Origin: JACQXM01 sp964569425
Lineage (GTDB): Bacteria; Planctomycetota; Phycisphaerae; UBA1845
Length of the DNA: 34,395 nucleotides
Direction: 5' to 3'
NCBI GenBank assembly: GCA_964569425.1
Contig: CAZMVD010000034.1
Coordinates: 1 to 34,395, forward strand
The notes below the pieces were generated by a model that was not told the origin of the DNA, did no database searches, and saw nothing but the letters and a program-made list of their open reading frames with translations. The position numbers and the translations under genes are program-made. Shown piece by piece: positions 7,998 to 15,958 of this stretch (position 1 is its first letter; the number at the start of each line of letters is the position of its first letter).

Positions 7998-9005
7998 CTA
8001 TGAGCGAGCGGGTTCCGCCTCGGCGGCGTCTGCGGCGGCCTGGCGGGCGCGCTCGCGCAGGGTGTCGAGCGCTTCGCGCACTTCGCTGGCCATCCGCGCG
8101 TTGGGGAAATCGCGAATGAGTTCCAGCCCGATGGTCAGCGCGTCCTGCCAGCGGCGTTCGTTGACGGCAAACCGGAACTGGACGCCGAGCTGGAGCAGTT
8201 TTTCTTTGAAGACGTTGCGCGCGGAGTCCTGAAGCTCCTTTGCTTCGGCGGGCGAAAGGTACTGGTCGAGTTCACGCAGGACGTCGATGGCGTGGTCGGT
8301 GTCGCTACGGCGGACGGCTTCGTCCCACGCCTGTTTGAGTTCGAACTTGTGCAGCTCGCGCAGTTGGCGCAATCGGTCCTGGAGCTGCAATACCTTGCCA
8401 TCGTTGGGCAAGGCGTGAAGCAATCGATCGATTTCCTTCTGTGCCCTGGGCCATTCGTGCGCCGCAAAGTGGCGTTCGATCATTTCGACCGCCTGGGTGA
8501 GTTTGGCCTGAATGGCCTCGCGCCGCGCTTCGTTGAGTTCCTCGCGCAGCGATTCGGCCTCCTGGCGGTAGCCGAAGCGTTGTTCGATCTCATCGACCAG
8601 CCCCATGGCCGATTCCCAGCGGCGGCGGCGAATGTCCTCACGAATGGCGGCGCGCACCGCGTCCAGCTCCTGATCGCGGTGGGCCAGGGACTTGGCGGCA
8701 TCGGAGATGCGCGTGTTTTCGGCGATTTGCGCCAGGGCGGCCGCGTTTCGCAGCGCGGTTTCGTGCAGGTCGCGCAGCTCGGTGAACTGGCGGGACGAGT
8801 TGGCTTCGATCTTGATCAACAGGGGCATGAGCGTCATGCCCATGACGGTGAGGAGGACGAGGAACGCTCCGGCGACGGCCATCCACTCGCGGCCGTCCAG
8901 GCCGAGTCCCAGAATGACCAGGATCAGCCCAAACAGCAACGCCATTGCCGAAAAGACGTTGTGAACCCAGCGTAGCTGCGAAAACCGCCCCGGTACCGAG
9001 GACAT
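7998..9005 (-). CDS. Two-helix membrane protein with long helical cytoplasmic region (unknown function)
   Basis: The start at 9005 is chosen because AAGGA lies seven bases upstream; an earlier ATG at 9062 has no such site. The 335-residue product has two adjacent membrane helices near the N-terminus (FSAMALLFGLILVILGLGL and WMAVAGAFLVLLTVMGM). After these comes a charged helical region of about 250 residues rich in Glu, Arg and Ala. Repeating WxxA and E-x-L patterns (for example RRWESAMGLVDEIE, HEWPRAQKEIDRLL, RRWQDALTIGLELI) suggest TPR-like helical hairpins on the cytoplasmic side. I do not recognise a named family. It follows a small membrane protein on the same strand and lies near a divergent kinase-phosphatase pair, so a scaffold role in envelope signalling is possible but is inference. 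Confidence 0.8.
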   Translation of the reverse strand: MSSVPGRFSQLRWVHNVFSAMALLFGLILVILGLGLDGREWMAVAGAFLVLLTVMGMTLMPLLIKIEANSSRQFTELRDLHETALRNAAALAQIAENTRISDAAKSLAHRDQELDAVRAAIREDIRRRRWESAMGLVDEIEQRFGYRQEAESLREELNEARREAIQAKLTQAVEMIERHFAAHEWPRAQKEIDRLLHALPNDGKVLQLQDRLRQLRELHKFELKQAWDEAVRRSDTDHAIDVLRELDQYLSPAEAKELQDSARNVFKEKLLQLGVQFRFAVNERRWQDALTIGLELIRDFPNARMASEVREALDTLRERARQAAADAAEAEPARS

Positions 9006-9146
9006 GCCGATTTCCTTGAGGATCACCGGAAACTGCTCAGGCCAAGACGCCCGGCCAGCCATCGCATTCGCATACTACAGGGGTCGGGTGTCGCGTCAAC
9101 CGTGGAATTTATCGGACGAACCCAAGTGTGGGGCGGCGGTCGGATC

Positions 9147-9335
9147 CTATGCGGCGTCGCGCCGGGCGGCTGCGGCCTGTTGCTCGCGCTTCAGCTCCAG
9201 CGCACGCCGCTCTTTTCGTTCCAGCGCTGCCAGTTTGACCGCCGTTCGGCCGATCTCGTCGGCGACCAAACGGAGGAAGTAGAGCGTTCCAAGGCCTGCT
9301 CCCAGGCCCATTGCCATTATCGCCCAACCGTTCAT
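9147..9335 (-). CDS. 62-residue single-pass membrane protein (unknown function)
   Basis: A short gene starting MNGWAIMAMGLGAGLGTLYF, with one N-terminal membrane helix followed by an amphipathic Lys/Arg/Glu-rich tail ending QQAAAARRDAA. The ATG at 9335 is preceded by GGAGGAG ten bases upstream, which supports translation. The open frame extends further upstream, but the extra part is low-complexity and crosses the likely promoter region. It is 141 bp upstream of the larger membrane protein on the same strand and divergent from the kinase, so the two membrane proteins may be co-transcribed. The protein resembles small anchors with a helical cytoplasmic tail; no family is recognised. Confidence 0.65.
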   Translation of the reverse strand: MNGWAIMAMGLGAGLGTLYFLRLVADEIGRTAVKLAALERKERRALELKREQQAAAARRDAA

Positions 9336-9751
9336 GATCCGTCCGCTCCTCCGATCATGGTCTATCGGCAGGGGCGCCGGGCGCGTTTGGTTGGGGGGCG
9401 CTCGCCAGTGAAGAGCCCGGATCGGGTTTGCCCATCCGCAGCGCCGCATCAGCCGGGACCGGCGAAACCGTGGTGCATTCCGAGCCGCGCGGCGATTTTG
9501 CGGAGGAAAGCCGTGGCCGGCTCGCTGACCGGCTACGACGACTCGGACTTGTTGGCCGCTGAATCGAAGCCCTGGCGCGGACGACTGCCCGGCGCCGTTT
9601 GCGGGCTGCTCTTGGAGTTTCGCGGCTGGATTGCTAATCTGGCCACAGTTCGCGCCGCGACCGGTCATGGGTCGGCGCCGTGGGAAGGGGGGCAGACAGG
9701 CAACAGCCGGGCACGCGCCCGGGAGGGGCGCCGCAGCCCGAAGGTTTGAGT
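9336..9751. other. Divergent promoter region between small membrane gene and kinase
   Basis: About 416 bp separating divergently transcribed genes, so it should hold promoters for both. A weak plus-strand candidate is TTGGAG, 17 bases, TAATCT near 9610-9640. No repeat or conserved operator was recognised. Confidence 0.4.
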
Positions 9752-10693
9752 GTGACGGAATTACCAGGTTATCGCGCCATCAAGCAGCTCGGCGTCGGCG
9801 CGGCGTCGAAGATCAATCTCGCCGTGGAATTGCGCACCGGTCGCAAGGTCGCGGTGAAGCACGTGTTTCGCAATTCATCTGAGGACGACCCATTCATCGC
9901 ACAGGTGGAAGCGGAATACGCGGTGAGCAGCAAGCTCGACCATCGTTATCTCCGCAAGAGTTTTTCCATCCACCGCATCCGCAAGTTGCTTCAGGTCAAG
10001 GAAGTGATCCTGGTCATGGAGCTGGTCGACGGGCTCAATCTGGAGACGGCGCGTCCCAATCGGCTGAACACGTTTCTGCTCATCTTCCAGCGCGTGGCGG
10101 AGGGGCTGCACGCGATGCATCAGGCTGGGTTCGTGCACAGTGACATCAAACCGACGAACATCATGATCGCGAAGGGGGGTATTCTGAAGATCATCGATTT
10201 CGGGCAGTCATGCCGCATGCGCCATCGCAAGGAGCGCATCCAGGGGACGCCGGATTTCATCGCCCCGGAACAGGTGAAGCGCATGCCGCTGGATGCGCGC
10301 ACCGACGTGTTCAACCTGGGCGCGACGATGTACTGGCTGCTGACCTCGGAGAATTACCCGACGGCGATCCGCGGTTCGGACGTGCGCGGCGGTGTACATC
10401 TTCTGACGACCGACAAACCGGTTGCCCCGATCGAACTGAATGATAAGATTCCGCTTCCGCTCTCCAACCTGGTCATGGAGTGCTGTCGCGAGAAACCGAC
10501 CGAACGGCCGGCGGACATGAAGCAGTTGCTATCCCGGCTGGCGGTCATACAGAAGCTCTGGAAGAAGCAGCGTGAGGAACTTCGCGCGCAGCGCCAGGCG
10601 ACCGGCGCGGGCGGCGCGGAGGATTCTGCGATGGTGAACGTTTCCCACGACGAGGACGACGGCCCCGCGGAGAACATTGAGGAAGAAGCATGA
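9752..10693 (+). CDS. Ser/Thr protein kinase (Hanks type, soluble)
   Basis: Starting at the GTG at 9752 (AAGGT six bases upstream), the protein has 313 residues. It carries the kinase landmarks: VAVK with Lys36 for ATP, HSDIKPTN at 129-136 with Asp131 as catalytic base, DFG at 149-151 for magnesium, and APE at 171-173. The Arg of the usual HRD motif is Ser, so this is a non-RD kinase, and the glycine loop (LGVGAASK) is reduced. The kinase fold ends near residue 265, followed by a charged, probably disordered tail. No membrane helix or sensor domain is present, unlike many planctomycete kinases. The stop overlaps the start of the downstream phosphoesterase by four bases, which argues for coupled translation and a shared pathway. 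Confidence 0.92.
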   Translation: MTELPGYRAIKQLGVGAASKINLAVELRTGRKVAVKHVFRNSSEDDPFIAQVEAEYAVSSKLDHRYLRKSFSIHRIRKLLQVKEVILVMELVDGLNLETARPNRLNTFLLIFQRVAEGLHAMHQAGFVHSDIKPTNIMIAKGGILKIIDFGQSCRMRHRKERIQGTPDFIAPEQVKRMPLDARTDVFNLGATMYWLLTSENYPTAIRGSDVRGGVHLLTTDKPVAPIELNDKIPLPLSNLVMECCREKPTERPADMKQLLSRLAVIQKLWKKQREELRAQRQATGAGGAEDSAMVNVSHDEDDGPAENIEEEA

Positions 10694-11544
10694 CCGATTC
10701 TGCCGCTGCCGCCGACATTTTCCGCCAGGCCGCAGCGCTCAATCGTGAAGACCCGCTGCTCTCGGGCTCGCTGTTGACGTTTCCCGCGTACGGCCAACTG
10801 GTGATGACCGGCGACCTGCACGGCCATCGTCGCAACTGGGAGCGGCTGCGGCGTTATTGCGACCTCGCCCAGGCCGGCGCGCGGCACGTGGTGCTGCACG
10901 AGATCATCCACGAAGAGACCGAAACCTTTGACGGTCCCGACTGCTCGCACGAAATGCTTCTGGAAGCGGCGCAGTGGAAGATCGAGTTTCCCGACCAGAT
11001 CCACTTTCTGCAAAGCAACCACGAGCTGGCCCAGCTCACGCGGAACGAAATCACCAAGAACGGCCGGCGCGTGACCGTGGCGTTTGAGGAGAGCGTGGCC
11101 GAGCATTACCAGGACCGTTCCGGGCGGGTGATGACCGCGCTGCTCGAGTTTCTGGCTTCGTATCCGCTCGCCGGGCGGACGGCCAATCGGGTGTTCGTGG
11201 CGCATTCGCTGCCCAGTCCGCACGAGTTGCCGCTGTTCGACGTGCGGGTGCTTTCGCGGCGGCCGACGCGGCAGGATCTGGGCGAGCGCGGTTCGGCGCA
11301 CTCGCTGGTGTGGGGGCGATATCACACCGCGGCGACCATGGAGGAGCTGGTCGACCTGCTCGACGCCGATTTTTTCATCTGCGGGCACCAGCCGCAGGAA
11401 ACGGGGTACGACGTGCAGCACGATCGGCTGATCATTCTGGCGAGCAACCACAACCACGGGGTGTTCCTGCCCATCGACCTGGGCAAGCCGGTGACGCTGG
11501 AGCTGCTGGTGCGGAACATCCGCCCGCTGGCTTCGCTGGAATAG
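10690..11544 (+). CDS. Metallophosphoesterase, PPP-like, coupled to the kinase
   Basis: The 284-residue protein has most of the calcineurin-type dimetal motifs: GDLHGH at 41-46 (GDxHG), SNHE at 109-112 (GNHE variant), AHS at 171-173 and CGHQP at 231-235 (GHxP). The second motif, normally GDxxDRG with the bridging Asp, reads LHEIIHE around 69-75, so His or Glu may replace Asp as metal ligand. PPP-family enzymes dephosphorylate Ser/Thr proteins or bis-nucleotides. Its ATG overlaps the kinase stop (ATGA at 10690-10693), with a GAGGAAG site just upstream, so kinase and esterase are almost certainly made together. The natural reading is a kinase-phosphatase pair acting on the same target; the target is unknown. 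Confidence 0.87.
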   Translation: MTDSAAAADIFRQAAALNREDPLLSGSLLTFPAYGQLVMTGDLHGHRRNWERLRRYCDLAQAGARHVVLHEIIHEETETFDGPDCSHEMLLEAAQWKIEFPDQIHFLQSNHELAQLTRNEITKNGRRVTVAFEESVAEHYQDRSGRVMTALLEFLASYPLAGRTANRVFVAHSLPSPHELPLFDVRVLSRRPTRQDLGERGSAHSLVWGRYHTAATMEELVDLLDADFFICGHQPQETGYDVQHDRLIILASNHNHGVFLPIDLGKPVTLELLVRNIRPLASLE

Positions 11545-11589
11545 CGGCGAGCGGCCGGTTTTCAAATCGCGGGCGTTTGTGATTGAGCG

Positions 11590-12015
11590 CTACCACTCCT
11601 CCAGGCCCCAGCAGTTGCCCTGGGCGCTGACGCACATGGCGAGGTTTTGGCAGCATTGCGGGAAGAGCTGCGTGCAGGGGGTGCCGGTGCCGGCGCAGGC
11701 GCCGTTGCCGTCGCACAGGTCGGTGGCGGTGCAGAATAGACGATCGTCGCACGACGTGTTGCTCGATGAGTTAGGGTTTGAGCATTCGCCCGAATCGCAC
11801 ACGTCGTCGGTGCATGGGTTGCCGTCGGCGCAGTGCGTGGTCGCGGCGCATTCGAGGCCGACGCGGATGAGGGCGACGTTACCGGGGGAGCTTTCAATCA
11901 GCAGCGCATCGCCGTCGAGCAGGTAAGCGCTTTCGTCAACGGTGATTTCCCACACCCCTTCGGCCCCGGCGGAGGCGCGGAATTTCCAGGTAGGCGGGCC
12001 CCTGCCGCGATACAC
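11590..12015 (-). pseudogene. Cys-rich C-terminal part of a frameshifted secreted protein
   Basis: This frame reads on from RGRGPPTWKFRA through an acidic beta-rich segment into a Cys-rich stretch (CADGNPCTDDVC, then CDDRLFCTATDLC, then CTQLFPQCCQ) and ends GNCWGLEEW. Such DGNPCT-type repeats are disulfide-rich modules in secreted proteins of planctomycetes and myxobacteria. It has no signal peptide or ribosome binding site of its own. It lies in the same frame as the upstream PEP-CTERM-like gene. The roughly 100 bases between them read sensibly only in another frame (NCEGRIIYSRVG, then PPDLEISGISLTFRV). The simplest view is one gene with two compensating frameshifts, real or from sequencing. 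Confidence 0.6.
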
Positions 12016-12067
12016 GAAAGGTCAAAGAGATTCCGGAGATTTCCAGGTCCGGAGGGATGATGGTGGA

Positions 12068-12087
12068 GGCAGGTGCAAGCACCTGCC
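12068..12087. repeat. Perfect 20-bp palindromic element
   Basis: GGCAGGTGC, AA, GCACCTGCC: 9-bp arms with a 2-base centre, directly against the in-frame TAG at 12088. It sits in the stretch that separates the two halves of the frameshifted secreted gene. It may be a REP-like element or a terminator-like hairpin. There is no T tract. Confidence 0.5.
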
Positions 12088-13128
12088 CTACTCGGCTGTA
12101 TATGATCCGGCCCTCGCAGTTGGTCCAGCGAGGGTTGCGGTAACGACTGCCGGCGGTCCGCTCCAGGGAATCGTATATTCTCCAAGGGGGTCAGTAGGAT
12201 GGCAAGGTCCGCCCTCGACACAAACCAGAACATTCTCGAGAGGGACGGTAGTAAAGAGGGGATCGCCGCAACCAGGTGGCGGGATGGCGCCACAGATCGG
12301 CCGCTCGCTCAGGACAACATTGCCCTCGACTCGTCCCCTGATTGTCTGAGCTTCTACATCGCTACCAATACTGAGATTCAGGCACGCTGCGCACGCAACG
12401 GTGAAAGCCGCTTGGACTCGCCGTCGGCGCCCAACAAGAAACAAGACGGCAGGAAGTAGGAAAGCAACTGTTCCGGGGAGAGGAATTATTCCGAAATGGA
12501 GATCATCGAAGGCAGTCAAATCCTCGTGTAGAATAGCCGATCCGATAAGGACATCGAATGAGTAGAGGCCGAAAAAGCCGTATGTCAGGTCGGGTCCGTC
12601 GCCGAAGTCGGCGCCAGGTACTATCCCATCAATGAGATCGCCTCCAAAATACACGAAGTCAATGAACCGGTCCTTGTTATCGTACACCTCCAGGAAGACC
12701 GGGCCTGCATCGGCATTGTTGAAGACCGCAATTCCCACCGCGTTTACTGGAATCGTAAATACGAACCGAATGAAATCATTCCGTGATCCATCGGAAAGGT
12801 AGTTGGGTGCAGATCCGGCAATTGCGTGCGCTATTTGAAACTGCGCAGAGGGTAGAGGGTTGACTATTTCAGGAGGGAATCCCAATCCCGAGGGCTCAAT
12901 GTTCACTCCCTTTGCCGCGTACTCGTTTGGAGAGAAACGAAATACCCTTCCAGGATCGAGTGTGATTGGCGTTCCGTCGCCGCGGGTTTCGAAGTCGATG
13001 ACGGTGAAGTCGCCGACGAACTGAGAGCGGTCGCTGATGACCTGCACCGGCCCGGCGTAAGCCTGGCCGCCGAGCGCGAGCGCCCCGAGGATGCACCACG
13101 TAGCCAGACTATGCCATTTCGTTGACAT
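12088..13128 (-). CDS. Secreted protein with internal PEP-CTERM-like segment (N-terminal part of a frameshifted locus)
   Basis: The start at 13128 gives MSTKWHSLATWCILGALALGGQAYAG, a clean signal peptide, with GGGAGA upstream; ATGs at 13134 and 13161 are alternatives. Residues about 27-215 form a beta-rich domain (VIDFETRGDGTPI, then RFVFTIPVNAVGIAVFNN) like those of PEP-CTERM exported proteins. IPLPGTVAFLLPAVLFLVGRRRR then looks like a PEP-CTERM sorting signal, which should end a protein. Instead the frame runs on through a second signal-like hydrophobic stretch (AAFTVACAACLNLSIG, ending near EAQ) into a beta domain of carboxypeptidase-regulatory type (GRVEGNV, then GEYTIPWSGPPAVVTATLAG) before TAG. 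It looks like two secreted proteins joined in frame, with the C-terminus cut by a frameshift. Confidence 0.7.
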   Translation of the reverse strand: MSTKWHSLATWCILGALALGGQAYAGPVQVISDRSQFVGDFTVIDFETRGDGTPITLDPGRVFRFSPNEYAAKGVNIEPSGLGFPPEIVNPLPSAQFQIAHAIAGSAPNYLSDGSRNDFIRFVFTIPVNAVGIAVFNNADAGPVFLEVYDNKDRFIDFVYFGGDLIDGIVPGADFGDGPDLTYGFFGLYSFDVLIGSAILHEDLTAFDDLHFGIIPLPGTVAFLLPAVLFLVGRRRRVQAAFTVACAACLNLSIGSDVEAQTIRGRVEGNVVLSERPICGAIPPPGCGDPLFTTVPLENVLVCVEGGPCHPTDPLGEYTIPWSGPPAVVTATLAGPTARAGSYTAE

Positions 13129-13734
13129 GTTCATTCTCCCGTTGAGGTTTCCCCCGTTCATGGATGCGTCCGATAGCCCATTGTACCCCTTCCGGAGCTG
13201 CGATTCAAGAAAAAAAGCTGCAATCTACAATCGGCGGTCAACTTTTCGGCGCCACCGCCTACCGATCATTCCGGCCGCTTTCGGCCGCTGATCATTCCTG
13301 GCAATCCCCGTTCGGGGTCTTGGACGATGCAGCCGTTTTCCGCCCGCCGGCGTCGCTGGATTAGGCCGGCGGTTGAGGTTTCGCCCTCCGGCGCGCGGCC
13401 GCGGAGCGCCGGGACTTGTTCCCAATGCCAAGAGAGAGCTTCTGTGGGCCGGGCGCGATCACGGTTTCGGAGCGCCCGTGATTGGCTCCGATGCGCGATG
13501 CCCATTCTGCCGCACCACCGGTTTTGTCCTTTCGCAAGACAAGGGTTTGAGCCCAATAGCAAAGAACAGTACTCTACCTGCGGGTTCGCCATGGAGAAGA
13601 CAGGGCGAGCGGCAATCTTCCAATCCCGGGTTGGGGTGCGCTGAGCTTGAATCAGGAGGCAGCGTTTATGGAGTCGGCGCCCGACTTGGCGGGGCCATGC
13701 GACCGAAGGACATTATGAGGGGAGGATACAGATC
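13129..13734. other. Divergent intergenic region
   Basis: About 606 bp between two divergently transcribed secreted-protein genes. Apart from a possible 16-codon leader near the right end I see no credible gene. Open frames here lack ribosome binding sites and domain signatures. Promoters for both genes should lie here, but no consensus pair stands out. Confidence 0.45.
13668..13718 (+). CDS. Possible 16-residue leader peptide upstream of the secreted protein gene
   Basis: AGGAGG at 13654-13659 sits eight bases before an ATG that opens a 16-codon frame, MESAPDLAGPCDRRTL, ending TGA at 13716-13718. The main gene's own GGGGAGGAT site begins one base later and its GTG is at 13735. The frames differ, so this is not an alternative start of the main protein. 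It could be a translated leader that controls ribosome access to the main gene, or a chance arrangement. Confidence 0.35.
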   Translation: MESAPDLAGPCDRRTL

Positions 13735-14934
13735 GTGAGTCTGATCAAGAATTCGAGCGTCAACCGTACGTTCTACCCGCGAAAGGGAATGCAGCCGGTG
13801 ACGAGTTTCCTGGCGGTGATCGCCCTGTTCATGCCCGCAGGAGTTGCGGCAGCGCAGCCCGGTGAGCCGGTGTACGTGAGTGACTGGACCGATTGTGTCA
13901 CCAGCGACAATCGCTTTGTCGGCGGCGACGGCATTTTCTACTGGGACGTGGACCCGGATTGCGACGACTATCAACGCGATGAGTACGAGCGGCCCATGAC
14001 CCAGTCGTTCTACCACACCCAGGGTCGCTACGGAGCCGTTGAGTACTTTGAGTACCTTGATCTTGTCGGCGCCCGCGCCGGCTTCGATGAGCGCTTTCTG
14101 TACGTTCAACTCCAGCTTGCGGGGCGCAATCATCTGACGTCCGACGGCACGGTGATTCCGCTGGGAATGGTGGAGCGGTACGGGTTTCGCCTCAGCACCG
14201 ACGCGGACGGTCGCTTTGGGCTGCTGATCGTGGCCGACCAGCCGGAACTGAAGAATGAGCCGAATACGGTTTTTGGCCAGATCGGCACTTTTGGCTATCG
14301 CGATACCAACGGCGACGTGGGCGGCGCCGACCGCGATGGCCCTACCGGGTTGACGGTGACCAAAACCGACAATCCTGATGAGGAGGGGGGCACGCTTGAC
14401 GGCTACGATACGCCGTTGATTTCCGACGGCCGCCTCGACGATGAGACCCCTGTCTTGTGGGTTCGTCTCCATCCCGACGATGACACGTTGGTGGAGTTCG
14501 CCCTCGACTATCTGGCGGTCGGCTTCTCTTCGGAAAAGCTGAGCGCGCTGGGCTACCTGCACTTCGAGGCGATCAAAGGCGGACCGAAGGATCCGCAGAA
14601 CTACTTGTGGAACGATAAGTACTCGAAGGTGGAAGCCGGCTCGCCCAATCCCGGACCGAACGGCGAATCCGAATTCGGCACCGAGGGGCTGGAGAACATT
14701 TACGAAGTGGACACTTTGGCCGGCGGCTCCATTGCCGAAGGCCCGTCCGACCCGTCAGGCGATCCCGGTGACGGAACCGGCGACGGCGGTACACCCAATG
14801 GCGATGACGGCGGCCAGGCGGACCCGCCACCGGGCATTACTCTGTGTGGGAATGGGGTCTTTTTCGGGTTGCCGCTCGCCGTCGTCGGCTGGCTGTCGTG
14901 TCGGGCGCGGGGCGGCCGGGTGGTGCGCGGCTGA
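13735..14934 (+). CDS. Large secreted Asp/Gly-rich protein with C-terminal CGxG membrane anchor (unknown function)
   Basis: The GTG at 13735 follows GGAGG by about ten bases and gives a 399-residue protein with a signal peptide (TSFLAVIALFMPAGVAAAQ, cleavage near residue 40). The mature part is acidic and aromatic-rich (DGIFYWDVDPDCDDYQRDEYERP), suggesting an extracellular beta-sandwich, possibly calcium-binding; no named domain is recognised. Near residue 335 a Pro/Gly/Asp-rich linker (DPSGDPGDGTGDGGTPNGDD) leads to ITLCGNGVFFGLPLAVVGWLSCRARGG. This Cys-Gly-x-Gly, hydrophobic helix, basic tail arrangement resembles C-terminal sorting signals of surface proteins in planctomycetes and related groups. 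It is probably cell-surface anchored after processing. Confidence 0.8.
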   Translation: MSLIKNSSVNRTFYPRKGMQPVTSFLAVIALFMPAGVAAAQPGEPVYVSDWTDCVTSDNRFVGGDGIFYWDVDPDCDDYQRDEYERPMTQSFYHTQGRYGAVEYFEYLDLVGARAGFDERFLYVQLQLAGRNHLTSDGTVIPLGMVERYGFRLSTDADGRFGLLIVADQPELKNEPNTVFGQIGTFGYRDTNGDVGGADRDGPTGLTVTKTDNPDEEGGTLDGYDTPLISDGRLDDETPVLWVRLHPDDDTLVEFALDYLAVGFSSEKLSALGYLHFEAIKGGPKDPQNYLWNDKYSKVEAGSPNPGPNGESEFGTEGLENIYEVDTLAGGSIAEGPSDPSGDPGDGTGDGGTPNGDDGGQADPPPGITLCGNGVFFGLPLAVVGWLSCRARGGRVVRG

Positions 14935-15229
14935 CCGGCGGAACCGTGGGTATCAGCCGGACGAGCCGCAGGAATACCGAAGTTCGTCGCCGGCAGCATT
15001 TGTAGAAGGGGCTCAGATTCACCGGGGTTGCCAACCGGGTGCCAGGCGATTCGCCTGGGGTGTGGACGGCCGAATCCTCCGGCCTCCCGCCGAAATAAAC
15101 TCGGGGCCGATCCGAATAAGGGTCTGAACGCCACTACCTCGGCCTTTGCGCCGCGGGGCATGGCGTGTGGCTCGCCGACCCTGTTCGCGGCGGACCGCGA
15201 GATCGAGTTTGAGCTTTGGGGAGGATTCC
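14935..15229. other. Intergenic region with a tight hairpin
   Basis: About 295 bp. It contains CCAGGCG-ATT-CGCCTGG near 15041-15057, a 7-bp stem with a 3-base loop. No T tract follows, so termination is uncertain. No gene is seen. Confidence 0.4.
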
Positions 15230-15862
15230 ATGATGTCCCAGTCTGTGCGCATGTCGCCATTGACCGCGTTCTTCATCGGGCTGTTCTTCTGTGGAGCGGT
15301 GGCCATCGCCTCGGGCGCGGCGGTGGTGCTCTATGGGCTGCGGGTCGCCGAGACGCAGGCGTCGCGGATTCTCGGCCTGGCCGGCGACACGTTGGGCAAC
15401 CTGCCGGAAGTGATTGAAGCGCTGCCCCCCGCCTTGACTGAGCTGCTGAACGACCGCCGGGCGCCGGAGTACGCCGCGAACATCGACGTGAGCGCTGTGT
15501 TCCGTCGCGATGCCAAGACCCAGCGCCTGCACCCGGTGATCACCGTGAAGAACCACGGCGACAAGGTCGTTTCATTGCTGACGGTAAGGGTGGTGGCGCT
15601 GGATTCCAATGGCGTGGCGCTGCGCGACTGGACGCAGGTGGTGGCCACGCCGATCGGCGTGGATCACGATTGGCCGGGTCCGCTGTTGCCCAACATGCCG
15701 CGGCACATGGTGGTGAACGGCGGCTGCGGGCACTACGGCGCCACGGTGGAGGGGATGGGTGAGGCGGTCGACTTCAAAGCGGCGATCGAAATCGCGGACG
15801 TGCGGGTGTGGCTGGGGGCGGAGAAGGAAGTCAGGACCGCGTCTGCACCGTCGATTCCGTAG
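15230..15862 (+). CDS. Single-pass membrane protein with an FxLYD-like periplasmic domain (unknown function)
   Basis: The ATG at 15230 is five bases after GGGGAGG; a second ATG follows at once at 15233. The 210-residue product has one N-terminal membrane helix (TAFFIGLFFCGAVAIASGAAVVLYG) followed by a soluble domain. The part from about residue 85 (DVSAVFRR, then VITVKNHGDKVVSLLTVRVVALDSNG) resembles FxLYD-type beta-sandwich modules found in extracytoplasmic proteins. It has no catalytic motif that I recognise. Upstream open frame to 15146 is possible but lacks a start with a ribosome site. Its neighbours do not suggest a function beyond the cell envelope. Confidence 0.8.
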   Translation: MMSQSVRMSPLTAFFIGLFFCGAVAIASGAAVVLYGLRVAETQASRILGLAGDTLGNLPEVIEALPPALTELLNDRRAPEYAANIDVSAVFRRDAKTQRLHPVITVKNHGDKVVSLLTVRVVALDSNGVALRDWTQVVATPIGVDHDWPGPLLPNMPRHMVVNGGCGHYGATVEGMGEAVDFKAAIEIADVRVWLGAEKEVRTASAPSIP

Positions 15863-15958
15863 GGCCAACTCGGCGACGACGAATCCGAGACACGCACACG
15901 CTCTTTACCGGGGACCGACCCATCCGCGAGATTCGGCGCAATCATTGGCCAGGCCCTT

